Positions 31,413 through 40,250 of a stretch of DNA of 64,000 nucleotides are shown in pieces. The stretch spans positions 1,029,548 to 1,093,547 of the forward strand of contig NZ_KI911559.1 in the NCBI RefSeq assembly GCF_000515255.1, written 5' to 3'. The translations under genes were made by a program, and so were the position numbers. How positions within the stretch are numbered: the first letter of the stretch is position 1; the number at the start of each line of letters is the position of its first letter. The DNA is from Rhodovibrio salinarum DSM 9154 (GTDB lineage Bacteria; Pseudomonadota; Alphaproteobacteria; Kiloniellales; Rhodovibrionaceae). The notes under the pieces are model-generated. The model was not told where the DNA came from. It did not search any database and was given only the letters and a program-made list of their open reading frames with translations.

Positions 31413-32230
31413 GTGCTGAACTCCTCGGCGAAGGTCAGGAGTTCCTGGGCCAGCGCCTGCGGCCGTTCGATCGGGATCAGGTGGCCGGCGTCGGGCAGCG
31501 CGACCGGCCGTACGTCGGGAAGGCGGGTGAGCAGGCGGGTGACATCGGCTTCGTCGTAGAAGATTCGGTCCTGCAGGCCGGTCACGTTCAGGACCGGAAG
31601 GCTCAGGTCTTCGTACGGCAGGTCCCAGTCGACCTGCTCGCCGCTTTCGATCAGGCGGAAGATGCCCGCCGACCGGTCGAGCGGGGTATAACCGCCGGGC
31701 TGCAGGAAGCTCTGTGCGTTCTCCGCCTGCCAGCTCTCGTTGGTCAGGAGTGGCAGGTAGGCGTCCTTGATCAGCTCCAGCCCGCCGGTCGCGGCGAGGC
31801 GGGTGAGTGCGCCGTTCACCCACTTCAGTCGCGGGCCGTCGCGGCGCAGCGTGTTGACGAACACCAGCCCTGTCGCGTGGGCCCCCGCAAGCCAGGCGCG
31901 TGCCGCGTACAGTCCGCCGACCGATAGGCCGAGCAGGACTGGGCGCTGCGGCGCCACCGTGTCGAGCAGTGTCTTGGCGTCGCCCGCGATCTGGGCTTCG
32001 CCGACGGGGGTCGCATCGCCGACCGGGCTCTGCCCCTGGCCGCGATAGTCCCACCACAGCGTGCCGTGGCCGGCCGCGCGCACGGCGGCGCCCAGCGTGT
32101 TCTCGAAGCCGGCCATGTCGCCGGTCAGGGCGTTGAAGCCCACGAAGGTGACGCCCTCCGCCGCGCTGGGCGGCGTGTGGGCGTAGGCGATCCGGTCGCT
32201 GGGACCGATCTCGATCGTCTGTACGGTCAT
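31409..32230 (-). CDS. Alpha/beta hydrolase
   Basis: A 273-residue alpha/beta-hydrolase. The nucleophile elbow is LGLSVGG, the acid is probably in GLQDRIF, and the histidine is in AGHLIP. The oxyanion region is FVGFNALTGDM with GTLWWDYRGQGQS after it. Substrate unknown. The ATG at 32230 is chosen; an in-frame TTG lies seven codons earlier. It is cotranscribed with the EamA exporter, which suggests that the exporter handles the substrate or product. Confidence 0.85.
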   Translation of the reverse strand: MTVQTIEIGPSDRIAYAHTPPSAAEGVTFVGFNALTGDMAGFENTLGAAVRAAGHGTLWWDYRGQGQSPVGDATPVGEAQIAGDAKTLLDTVAPQRPVLLGLSVGGLYAARAWLAGAHATGLVFVNTLRRDGPRLKWVNGALTRLAATGGLELIKDAYLPLLTNESWQAENAQSFLQPGGYTPLDRSAGIFRLIESGEQVDWDLPYEDLSLPVLNVTGLQDRIFYDEADVTRLLTRLPDVRPVALPDAGHLIPIERPQALAQELLTFAEEFST

Positions 32231-32331
32231 GAAGGTGCGGTTGCTCCCCAATAGATGAACGCACGGTCCGGGCGTGGCGGGCGCCTGCGCGCGGGCCGGC
32301 GGGATGTTTGGTATACAATTTTTGGGCGCAG

Positions 32332-32359
32332 ATTATACGCAGCGGTCCGGATCGCGGAA
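32332..32359 (-). promoter_or_regulatory. Possible promoter of the hydrolase-EamA operon
   Basis: On the minus strand a perfect TATAAT (32337-32332) is preceded at 16 bases by a weak TTCCGC (32359-32354). Transcription would start about 95 bases before the hydrolase gene. The area is clearly more AT-rich than its surroundings. Confidence 0.4.
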
Positions 32360-32402
32360 CCCCTCGCCCGCATAAAGCAGGTGCGCGCGATGCCTGCGCC
32401 GA

Positions 32403-34316
32403 TCAGCTCTCACCCCGTTCCTCCCGCCGTGCCTGCGTGAGCGCGCGGTGATAGGTGGCCATCAGCTCGTGCTCGTGCGCGACGCCCTGCAAGCGGAAGT
32501 TCCGGCGGTCGTTGACCACCGGCAGGTGCACCTCGCCGCTGGCGCCAAACACCTTGACGGCGCGCTCCAGGTCGTCGTCCAGCTCCAGCACGATCGGGGC
32601 CGCGCGCATCAGATCGGCGGCGGTCAGACGGTTGTCCTGGCTGGTATCGAATGCCGCTTCCGACAGATCGTGAAAGGTGATCGTGCCGATTAGGTGTTCG
32701 GCCGGCGGGTCGTTTGCGCCGTTCGCGCTGCCGGGATCGTCGTGCTGGGCGCTTCGGGTGGCCTCGGCGCGGTTCGCGGCGCCGGCACTTTCGGGCAGCG
32801 GCTCGGTGACGAACAGCTCGCCCCAGGAGGCCTTGACCAGCAGGGCGCGTACTTCCGCCACGGGCGTATCGGGGCGGACGGTGTCGTAGGTTCGGTCGAC
32901 CAGCTGACGCACCCGGATGGCGCGCAGCAGCCGCGCCTCCTGCCCGCCCGACAGCGAGATCCCCTGGCGCTCCAGTTGCCAGAGGAAGAAGGAACGGCCA
33001 TGCAGTTGCTGGGTGATCACGCTCGCGATCACGGTGGAGACCATCACCGCGATGGTTAGCGCGTAGTCGCTGGTCAGCTCGAAGATCATCAGGATGGTCG
33101 AGATCGGCGCTCCCAGCACGCTGCCCGCGACCGCGCCCATGCCGACCAGCGTGTAGGCGCCGTGGCCGCTGGACAGATGCGGGAACGCATCGGTCGCGAT
33201 CAGCCCAAACGCGCCGCCCGTCATCGCGCCGATGAACAGGGCGGGCGAGAACACCCCGCCGCCGAAGCCGGCGGCGATGCACACCGCCGTCGCCGCGATC
33301 TTCAGCGCGCCCAGGGCGATCAGCATGTCCAGGGGATACAGCTCCGACAGGGCCAGGTCGGTCGCTTCGTAGCCCACCCCCAGCAGGTGTGGGAATCCCA
33401 CCGCAGCCAGCGTGCCGACGAGCAGGCCGGCGACGCACGGGCGGGCCCAGTAGGGCAGGCGGGCGCGGTCGAACGCGCCTTCCACCGCACCCACGGTGAA
33501 GATGAACAGGATCGCCGCGGCCGCGCAGACCACCCCCAACAGGGCGAACGCCGGGAACTCCCAGAAAGAGGCGACGGCGTAGGTTTCCGGCAGGATGAAG
33601 GCCGGATAGTCGCCGTAGTACATCCGGCTGACGATCGTGCCGGTCACGCTCGCGATCACCACCGGGGCGAAGGCGGACAGGGCGTAGTGTCCGACGACCA
33701 CCTCGAGGGCGAAAAACACCCCCGCGATCGGTGCGTTGAACGAGGCCGCGACCCCCGCCGCGACGCCGCAGCCGAGCAGCGTGCGGGTCAGTGCCCGGCC
33801 CAGGTGCAGCACGGTGGCAAGGTAGCTGCCGACCGTCGCGCCGAGGTGGACCACCGGCCCTTCGCGCCCGACCGAGGCTCCGACCCCGATCGAGGCGGCC
33901 GAGAGGCACGCCGCCTTGATCCCGATCCCAAGGTCCATACGCCCGCCGCGCAGCGCGCTTGCCTGGATCACCTGCGCGACGCCCTGCGGTCGGCGGCCAG
34001 GCATGAAGCGATGGACGCACACCCCGATCAGCAGACCGCCCACGGTCGGGGCGAGCAGCATACGCCACCACGGTTCGTCGCGGATCAGCGTCACCAGATG
34101 CTCGCCCGGAAAGCCGAGCGCCAGGATCTGTACGCCGTCGATCGCCAGGCGGAACAGGATCGCCAACCCGCCGGCGCCCGCGCCCAGCAGCAGCGCCATC
34201 ACCGACAGGATGACCTGATCGTTCTTGCCGAATCGCTTCAGGGTCACCAGAAGACGGCGCCTGGACGAGAGCGTTGTCCAGGTGCGGCGCAGGCGGTTGG
34301 GGCTTGGGATGCTCAT
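32403..34316 (-). CDS. ClC-family chloride channel/antiporter with CBS domain
   Basis: A 637-residue protein with a ClC membrane core (about residues 35-460) and a C-terminal region holding CBS-like segments (about 480-630). The gating motif GREGP is present (Glu152), as is GFGGGVFSPALFIGAM for the third selectivity motif. The first motif, usually GSGIP, reads QGVAQV, so the usual anion-coordinating serine is not there. Such divergent ClCs occur widely in proteobacteria; whether it is a channel or Cl/H exchanger is open. ATG 34316 follows GGAG. It is divergent from uvrD. Confidence 0.88.
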   Translation of the reverse strand: MSIPSPNRLRRTWTTLSSRRRLLVTLKRFGKNDQVILSVMALLLGAGAGGLAILFRLAIDGVQILALGFPGEHLVTLIRDEPWWRMLLAPTVGGLLIGVCVHRFMPGRRPQGVAQVIQASALRGGRMDLGIGIKAACLSAASIGVGASVGREGPVVHLGATVGSYLATVLHLGRALTRTLLGCGVAAGVAASFNAPIAGVFFALEVVVGHYALSAFAPVVIASVTGTIVSRMYYGDYPAFILPETYAVASFWEFPAFALLGVVCAAAAILFIFTVGAVEGAFDRARLPYWARPCVAGLLVGTLAAVGFPHLLGVGYEATDLALSELYPLDMLIALGALKIAATAVCIAAGFGGGVFSPALFIGAMTGGAFGLIATDAFPHLSSGHGAYTLVGMGAVAGSVLGAPISTILMIFELTSDYALTIAVMVSTVIASVITQQLHGRSFFLWQLERQGISLSGGQEARLLRAIRVRQLVDRTYDTVRPDTPVAEVRALLVKASWGELFVTEPLPESAGAANRAEATRSAQHDDPGSANGANDPPAEHLIGTITFHDLSEAAFDTSQDNRLTAADLMRAAPIVLELDDDLERAVKVFGASGEVHLPVVNDRRNFRLQGVAHEHELMATYHRALTQARREERGES

Positions 34317-34443
34317 CGTGTCTCCGTGTCGGAGTCGCGATCCATTAAACCGACCCCGGCCGTAGGGCGAAAGGGCGCGCGCCTGGACCGGCGTTCGAAA
34401 TCGGGGGCTGAGGGACGGGCGTGCCTGCGCTATATATCGGGCC

Positions 34444-36762
34444 ATGACCGACACTGAGCCCAACCCGTCCACTGGCGTCCCCGCTGCCGGCGCGCCGGAT
34501 GCCGACGTTTTGACCGCCGATCTCAACGCCACGCAGAGCGAGGCCGTGCGCACCGTCGATGGCCCCGTGCTGGTGCTGGCCGGCGCCGGCACCGGCAAGA
34601 CCCGGGTGCTGACCACGCGCCTCGCCTACATCTTGCGCGCGGGGTTGGCGATGCACGGCCAGATCCTGGCGGTGACCTTCACCAACAAGGCCGCCCGGGA
34701 GATGAAGGAGCGCGTCGGCGCCATGACCCGCCGGCCGGTCGAGGGCTGGTGGCTCGGTACCTTCCACGCGCTGGCCGCCCGGATGCTGCGCCAGAATGCC
34801 GAGCGGATCGGGCTGAACCCGAACTTCACGATCATCGACACCGATGACCAGTTGCGGCTGATGAAGCAGCTGCTGCAGGCGCAGTCGATCGACGAGAAGA
34901 AATGGCCGGCGCGCACCGTCCTGCACGCCGTGCAGCGCTGGAAGGATCGCGGCCTGACCCCCGACCAGGTCAGCGCCGAAGACGCTGGCGACCTTGCCGG
35001 CGGCAAGGCGATCGAGCTGTACAAGCAGTACCAGCAGCGCCTGTTGACCCTGAACGCCTGCGACTTCGGCGATCTGCTGCTGCATTGCCTGACGCTGTTC
35101 CGTGAAGCCGGCGACGTGCTGGAGAAGTACCAGCAACAGTTTAAGTACATCCTGGTCGACGAGTACCAGGATACCAACGTCGCGCAGTATTTATGGCTAC
35201 GCTTGCTGGCGCAGGGCCATAAGAACATCTGCTGTGTTGGAGACGACGACCAATCAATATACGGTTGGAGAGGCGCGGAAGTCGGCAACATCTTGCGGTT
35301 CGAGCAGGATTTCCCAGGCGCCAGTGTCGTGCGGCTGGAGAAGAACTACCGTTCCACCGGGCACATCCTGGGCGCGGCCGGCGGGCTGATCAGCCATAAC
35401 GAAGGGCGGCTGGGCAAGACGCTCTGGACCGAGATCGATCAGGGCGAGGCGGTACGCGTGCGCGGCCTGTGGGACGGCGACGCGGAGGCGCGCTTCGTCG
35501 GCGAGGAGGTCGAGGCGTTGCAGGCCGACGGGCACCCGCTGTCGGAGATCGCGGTCTTGGTGCGTACCGGTGCGATGACCCGGGGGTTCGAGGACCGCTT
35601 CTTCACCATCGGGTTGCCTTACCGGATCGTCGGCGGTGCGCGCTTCTTCGAGCGGCTGGAGATCCGTGACGCGCTCGCCTACCTGCGGCTGATCCAGTCG
35701 CCGGACGACGACCTGGCGTTCGAGCGGATTCTGAATACGCCCAAGCGTGGGCTGGGCGACAAGGCGCTGCAGACGCTCTACCAGGCCGCGCGGGCGCGTG
35801 GCACTTCGCTGATGCGCGCGGCTTTCGACGTGGCGCAGACGGAGGAGCTGCGCCCGCAGGCGCGCCGCGCGCTGGGGACGCTGTTGGAGAAGTTCGCCCG
35901 CTGGCGTCAGCTCGCGCAGGAAAGCGACCACGTCTCGCTCGCCCAGACGGTGTTGGACGAAAGCGGCTATACCGAGATGTGGCAGCGCGACAAGTCGGCG
36001 GAAGCGCCGGGCCGGCTGGACAACCTCAAGGAACTGATCTCCGCCATGGGTGAGTTCGACGCCCTGGGCGGCTTCCTGGAACACGTCAGCTTGGTGATGG
36101 AGACCTTCGCCGACGACGCCGCGGAGAAGGTCACGGTGATGACCCTGCACGCCGCCAAGGGCCTGGAATTCGATACCGTTTTCCTGGCCGGCTGGGAGGA
36201 GGGGCTGTTCCCCAACCAGCGCGCGATGGACGAGAACGGCGTTAAGGGCCTGGAGGAGGAGCGTCGGCTCGCCTACGTCGGCCTGACCCGTGCCAAGCGG
36301 CGGGCGATCGTCTCGTTCGCCGCCAACCGGCGGATGTTCGGGAGTTGGAACGCGGCGATCCCCTCGCGCTTCGTCGACGAGCTGCCGAAGGAGCACGTGA
36401 AGATGGAGAGCGACCCGGGCCTCTATGGCACCGGGACCGGCTTCGGTGGCGGCGGTTTCGGGGGCGGCCGTGACACCTTCTCCAGCTTTGCCGAGCAGCC
36501 CAGCCGGTGGACTCCCGGCATGGCGCGGGCCTACCAGCGCCGGCAGGAGGGGGAGGCGCCGACCAAGTTCATCGAAGGAACGGCGGAAACCGTGGCCTCG
36601 GCCCCCGGTAAGTTCGGCCGGGGCGACCGCGTGTTCCACCGCAAATTCGGCTACGGCACGGTTCGCCAGGCCGAGGGCGAGCGCCTGACCATCGACTTCG
36701 ACAAGGCGGACACCAAGAAGGTGATGGCGAGCTTCGTGGTGCCGCCGGAACAGGCGGATTGA
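34444..36762 (+). CDS. uvrD: ATP-dependent DNA helicase UvrD/PcrA
   Basis: A 772-residue SF1A helicase. In order: Q-motif LNATQSEAV, Walker A AGAGTGKT (46-53), FTNKAAREMKERV, VDEYQDTN, GDDDQSIYGWRGAE, ekNYRST, VTVMTLHAAKGLEF and the VGLTRAKRR motif VI. The C-terminus ends in a Tudor-like segment (GDRVFHRKFGYGTVRQAEG...) typical of PcrA/UvrD and used to bind RNA polymerase. It unwinds DNA in repair and replication restart. Codon use around nucleotides 35185-35280 is unusual (TTA, CTA, TCA, ATA, AGA). Confidence 0.95.
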   Translation: MTDTEPNPSTGVPAAGAPDADVLTADLNATQSEAVRTVDGPVLVLAGAGTGKTRVLTTRLAYILRAGLAMHGQILAVTFTNKAAREMKERVGAMTRRPVEGWWLGTFHALAARMLRQNAERIGLNPNFTIIDTDDQLRLMKQLLQAQSIDEKKWPARTVLHAVQRWKDRGLTPDQVSAEDAGDLAGGKAIELYKQYQQRLLTLNACDFGDLLLHCLTLFREAGDVLEKYQQQFKYILVDEYQDTNVAQYLWLRLLAQGHKNICCVGDDDQSIYGWRGAEVGNILRFEQDFPGASVVRLEKNYRSTGHILGAAGGLISHNEGRLGKTLWTEIDQGEAVRVRGLWDGDAEARFVGEEVEALQADGHPLSEIAVLVRTGAMTRGFEDRFFTIGLPYRIVGGARFFERLEIRDALAYLRLIQSPDDDLAFERILNTPKRGLGDKALQTLYQAARARGTSLMRAAFDVAQTEELRPQARRALGTLLEKFARWRQLAQESDHVSLAQTVLDESGYTEMWQRDKSAEAPGRLDNLKELISAMGEFDALGGFLEHVSLVMETFADDAAEKVTVMTLHAAKGLEFDTVFLAGWEEGLFPNQRAMDENGVKGLEEERRLAYVGLTRAKRRAIVSFAANRRMFGSWNAAIPSRFVDELPKEHVKMESDPGLYGTGTGFGGGGFGGGRDTFSSFAEQPSRWTPGMARAYQRRQEGEAPTKFIEGTAETVASAPGKFGRGDRVFHRKFGYGTVRQAEGERLTIDFDKADTKKVMASFVVPPEQAD

Positions 36763-36784
36763 GCGGCGTGCACTGCCGGGCTAT

Positions 36785-37108
36785 TCAGCTGCCGCAGCCG
36801 CCGGAACCGCAGCCACACCCGGCGCCGTTTATCGGGTGTTCGGCCTTGAAGCGGAAGGTTTTGCCGGCGTACGGCCTGTCCTGCACCTCGCCGTCGCCGG
36901 AGCCGTTCACGATCCGGCGCAGGTCAGCCATCACCGCTTGAGATTCCTGCTCGCGCATGTAGTCGTTCGCCTCTGCGGCGGCGGTGGCGAGCGTGTTCTC
37001 GACCCCGCACTCGGGGCAGAAAACGATGTCATCATCGCCGGGCGCGTCGACGCGGCTTTTCACCGCTACGTCGCAGCTGGCGCACATCAGGGTGGCTTGG
37101 TCGCTCAT
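36785..37108 (-). CDS. Small zinc-ribbon protein with Cys/Gly tail
   Basis: A 107-residue protein. An N-terminal zinc ribbon (MCASCDV ... FCPECGVEN, two CxxC pairs) is followed by a helical EANDYMREQESQAVMADLRRIV part and a C-terminal GAGCGCGSGGCGS tail rich in Cys and Gly. The fold suggests binding to nucleic acid or protein; no specific family is recognised. It lies 86 bases downstream of the exosortase gene on the same strand and may be the last gene of that operon. It converges with uvrD. Confidence 0.75.
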   Translation of the reverse strand: MSDQATLMCASCDVAVKSRVDAPGDDDIVFCPECGVENTLATAAAEANDYMREQESQAVMADLRRIVNGSGDGEVQDRPYAGKTFRFKAEHPINGAGCGCGSGGCGS

Positions 37109-37194
37109 GGTGTTTGTCGTCTCCTCGCGCCGTCGCGTTCTCTTCAGCTAACCGCGCGGGCCGGCCGCTTGTAAAGCGGCCAGTGACGTCGGGT

Positions 37195-38703
37195 TCAGCG
37201 TGCGCGCAATAACTGCAGCAACGCGGCATCCGGCAGGCGCGGCGCCTCGGGCGTCCGGGTGTCCTGCATCACCGCGGCAAGGGTCGCCTGCGTCGACCGG
37301 CCGGTCAGGCGTGCCCAGCCGCGGGCGGTCCGCACGACAAGCGGCGAGACCGTTACGGCGTCCCCGATCGTGTAGTGCCAGACGAGATGCCGTGCGCGCT
37401 TGCCGCCCTGCAGCAGCAGGCGCTCGTAGACGGCGGGAACGCAGTGACTGTCGTCGCACAGCTCGATCCGCCGCATCACCGCGGGCATCCAGGTTGCCGA
37501 TCCCGCCATCGTGTGCAGATCGACGCTGCCCGCGCTGATCTTATGCCGAGGGGTCAGCGCGCGGGCGACGAAAAGCTCCGCAGGCTGGCCATCCGGTCCC
37601 CGGTAGCTGCGCTGGCGTGTATCAGTCGCGGCGGCGGCGCGCGGCGTCCATTCGGGCTCGTCGGGCGTTGCCTGCCAGCCGTTGATCCGCTCCGGCAGGC
37701 CGGGGACCGGCGTGCGGCCGAGCGGGACCCCTGTATCCGTCAGCCACGGGCCGACGGCGATCAGTGCAGCGGCAAGCAGCGGCAGGGCCAGCGTGCGCGG
37801 CCAGCCTCCGCCCGGGGCTGGCGGCGGCGATGCCCGCGGCGGCTCCGCCCGGACCCGGGCGTGAGCAACCAGCAGTCCACCGAACAGGGTCGCGAAACTG
37901 ATCAGTTCGTACACACGGTGGCCGGTCAGTGGCATCTGCGTACCGTTGATCTGGTCGCTGGCCACGATCGCGATCACCCGTCCACCGTTCCCGAGCATCC
38001 CCAAGAAGGCGCCAAGCGCCCCGAACGCCAGCACCTTCCAGAGGGTCGTGTAATTGAGTCCCCCGAACACCGTGCCGACGAACGCTCCCATCAGGACGAA
38101 CGGCAGCCCGGCGCAATCGTCGACCACCACGTAGCGGTAGCCGTCCAGAAGCAGGGTGAAGCCATCGCGCGTCATCGGCACGTGTGCGGCGCTGGCGTAC
38201 AGTTCGACGAACCTGGCGGTGATGGCGCGCAGGGGCAGCAGCAAGACCTGTCCCGCCGGCACCAGGAAGCACAGCAACAGCAGCGCTGGCAGCAGGCGGC
38301 GTGCGCAGCCGACACCAAGTGTGGCGACCGTCACGGCACCGATCCCAAGCGCGATTGCGGCATGGCGGGCCACGGAGATCTGAACCAACTCGCCGGCCAG
38401 CCATAGCAGCCCGGCTGCGGCCGCGAGCGCCACGCCCCACCAACTCGCCCTGGGTGGCGCGGCACGCAAGCTGGCCCGATGCCACCAAACGACGAAGGTA
38501 GCCGCCGGCAGGACCGCCCAGGCGTAGCTGTACGTTTCCGACCGCGCCCAGACTTCGGCCATCTGGACAAGGGTCGTGGCGTGCGCGACTGCGAGCAGGA
38601 CGAATGTCGCGGCGAGGACGATCACATGGCGCGGCCAGCGCCCGTGCCCTGTTTCGGCCGGCGCCGGCGAGGCGGCGGCAAGCGGCGTATCTGTCATTGT
38701 CAC
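37195..38703 (-). CDS. Exosortase fused to an EpsI domain
   Basis: A 502-residue protein. Residues 1-285 form an exosortase with about eight membrane helices and the full catalytic set: Cys197 in VVVDDCAGLP, Arg242 in NGGRV and His262 in TGHRVYE. Residues about 300-500 form an EpsI-like domain (GLPERINGW..., YRGPDGQPAELFVARALTP, WHYTIGDAV). Exosortases are thought to cleave C-terminal sorting tails (PEP-CTERM type) at the outer face of the inner membrane. The fused layout recalls XrtD-type enzymes, but the subtype is not certain. Start GTG 38703 or ATG 38697. It sits in an operon behind a candidate substrate and a hydroxylase. Confidence 0.88.
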   Translation of the reverse strand: MTMTDTPLAAASPAPAETGHGRWPRHVIVLAATFVLLAVAHATTLVQMAEVWARSETYSYAWAVLPAATFVVWWHRASLRAAPPRASWWGVALAAAAGLLWLAGELVQISVARHAAIALGIGAVTVATLGVGCARRLLPALLLLCFLVPAGQVLLLPLRAITARFVELYASAAHVPMTRDGFTLLLDGYRYVVVDDCAGLPFVLMGAFVGTVFGGLNYTTLWKVLAFGALGAFLGMLGNGGRVIAIVASDQINGTQMPLTGHRVYELISFATLFGGLLVAHARVRAEPPRASPPPAPGGGWPRTLALPLLAAALIAVGPWLTDTGVPLGRTPVPGLPERINGWQATPDEPEWTPRAAAATDTRQRSYRGPDGQPAELFVARALTPRHKISAGSVDLHTMAGSATWMPAVMRRIELCDDSHCVPAVYERLLLQGGKRARHLVWHYTIGDAVTVSPLVVRTARGWARLTGRSTQATLAAVMQDTRTPEAPRLPDAALLQLLRAR

Positions 38704-38719
38704 GGTTGACCGACCTCAG

Positions 38720-39580
38720 TCACTCGGCAGGCGGCTGCGTGGCACGGCCGTTGCCCGGTACCTCAACCCGCCTCTCCGGACGAAGCAGCGAGGCGGGCAC
38801 AAACGGCTGCAGCAACACGCGGTCGAGCCAGCCGGCGCGCGCTTCCCGGAAATACTCCAGGCCGAGCTGGCGGCGAGCGGCCGTCTCCGGCGAATCCGGT
38901 GTGTAGGTGCCGAACAGGCGGTCCCACAACGTCATCATCAGCCCGAAGTTGCTGTCGGTCTCGACTCGCTCCGCCGAGTGGTGGACGTTGTGCACGGCCG
39001 GCGTAACCACCAGCCAGCGCAGCGGCCGGTCGACCGCCCCGGCGATCTGGATATTGGCGTGGGAGAATACGGCGACGATCGTCGCCGTCAGCGCGTACAG
39101 CGCAACGGCGAGCGGCGGAATGCCGAAGGCGACCGTAACGGCGATGAAGCCGATGGTGCCGACGACCACTTCCAGCGGATGGTGCCGCTCGGCCGTCGTG
39201 AAATCCACCTCGGTGTCCGAGTGGTGCACCATATGCACGCGCCACAACAGCGGGATACCATGCATCAAGCGATGCTCGACGTACTTCCAGAGGTCGAGCA
39301 CCAAGATCCCGACTGCAACCGCGAGCCATGCCGGCGCGTTCAGCCAGACGGAAAGGCCGACTTCGCCGGCCAACGCTCCGTATCCGATGGCGATGGCGGC
39401 CAACGGTCCAAGGAAGCGATGCAGCAGCATGTTCAGCAGATACAGGGCGATGTTGGTCGACCACCGTCGGTCCAGCGCCCGGGACGCCTCGCGCGCCGGC
39501 ACCAGCAGCTCGGCAAGTGCGAACAGAATCACGGCTGCGTAGAACACGCTGGCCCACGCACTGGTCAGTGCTTCGTACAT
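38720..39580 (-). CDS. Fatty acid hydroxylase / sterol desaturase family protein
   Basis: A 286-residue membrane di-iron enzyme with the three histidine boxes HRLMH (103-107), HMVHH (116-120) and HNVHH (197-201), plus about four membrane helices. Family members hydroxylate or desaturate lipids, carotenoids or sterols with O2. The substrate here is unknown. It ends 16-22 bases before the exosortase start and follows the CTERM-like gene, so it probably belongs to the same operon and could modify a lipid linked to the sorted protein. Confidence 0.88.
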   Translation of the reverse strand: MYEALTSAWASVFYAAVILFALAELLVPAREASRALDRRWSTNIALYLLNMLLHRFLGPLAAIAIGYGALAGEVGLSVWLNAPAWLAVAVGILVLDLWKYVEHRLMHGIPLLWRVHMVHHSDTEVDFTTAERHHPLEVVVGTIGFIAVTVAFGIPPLAVALYALTATIVAVFSHANIQIAGAVDRPLRWLVVTPAVHNVHHSAERVETDSNFGLMMTLWDRLFGTYTPDSPETAARRQLGLEYFREARAGWLDRVLLQPFVPASLLRPERRVEVPGNGRATQPPAE

Positions 39581-39689
39581 GGCTTTTCCCGTTGTCGGCT
39601 CTCACCCCTGCGATCGGTCGGCTCGCAGGAAACGCTGGCGATGCGCGGTGCAGGGGCGACCTCGGCCGGCCGCCGCCCGCACCGAGACG

Positions 39690-39917
39690 TCAACGCTTGC
39701 GCTTAGCCACCCAGATGCCAGCGGCAACACCCGCGGCGACCATCGCCAGCAGGCCGCCCTGCGCGACCGGCAGACTGCTGCCCAGGGCAGACCCCAGCGT
39801 CGCGCCCAGGCTGCTGCCAAGCTGCGAGCCGAGCGGCACGGCCGCACCGGCCATTGCCCCGGTCGCCGTCCCCAAAGTTGCGGTGAGCGCAGCCGCGCCA
39901 AGTACGATCTTTTTCAT
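39690..39917 (-). CDS. 75-residue exported protein with LGxx repeats and CTERM-like sorting tail
   Basis: The protein has an N-terminal signal peptide (MKKIVLGAAALTATLGTATG..., cut likely after AMA), a short middle of tandem LGxx units (LGSQ, LGSS, LGAT, LGSA, LGSS; residues 29-48), and a C-terminal tail. The tail has the form LPVAQGG, a hydrophobic helix (LLAMVAAGVAAGIWV) and a basic end AKRKR. This motif-helix-Arg/Lys order is that of exosortase substrates. The mature peptide would be only about 25-30 residues. GGAGG lies seven bases before ATG 39917. The exosortase gene lies two genes downstream. Confidence 0.8.
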   Translation of the reverse strand: MKKIVLGAAALTATLGTATGAMAGAAVPLGSQLGSSLGATLGSALGSSLPVAQGGLLAMVAAGVAAGIWVAKRKR

Positions 39918-40250
39918 GCGAAGTCCTCCCTTCCGTGGTTGTAAGCGGCATCCGCGCCGCAACGCGAACGCCCCGTTCCGGGGAAGGAAGCAAGAGATAC
40001 GCCAACACGCCAAAGGTGCGGAAAAGTGTGGTTCGTACCCCAGGGGGCGGCGGGACCTGTAACGTTTTTCGACAGGCGGCCCGCTCAATCCGTATGAGGC
40101 ATTTCATCTGCCAGGCGTGAGAGGTCGCGCCGGAAAGCCCGATACAGCCCGTGCTTTGCGCTCTCGTATCCCGCCATTCGACCACGCGGAAGGGAGAGGG
40201 GCGGGAGGTGTCAAATAAACCGACAGCCTGGCAGCGCGCGTCTCGGTCCG
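39918..40250. other. Intergenic region upstream of the exosortase-type operon
   Basis: These 333 bases between the CTERM-like gene and the DUF1523 gene hold no convincing ORF. The promoter of the leftward operon should be here, but no clear hexamers or operators were found. Runs such as CCCCAGGGGG near 40038 are notable only as composition. Confidence 0.4.

Noticed and set aside
39690..40088. Longer reading of the CTERM-like protein from 40088
   Set aside because: The extension would bury the signal peptide after 57 residues; ATG 39917 has a good ribosome site and places the signal at the N-terminus.
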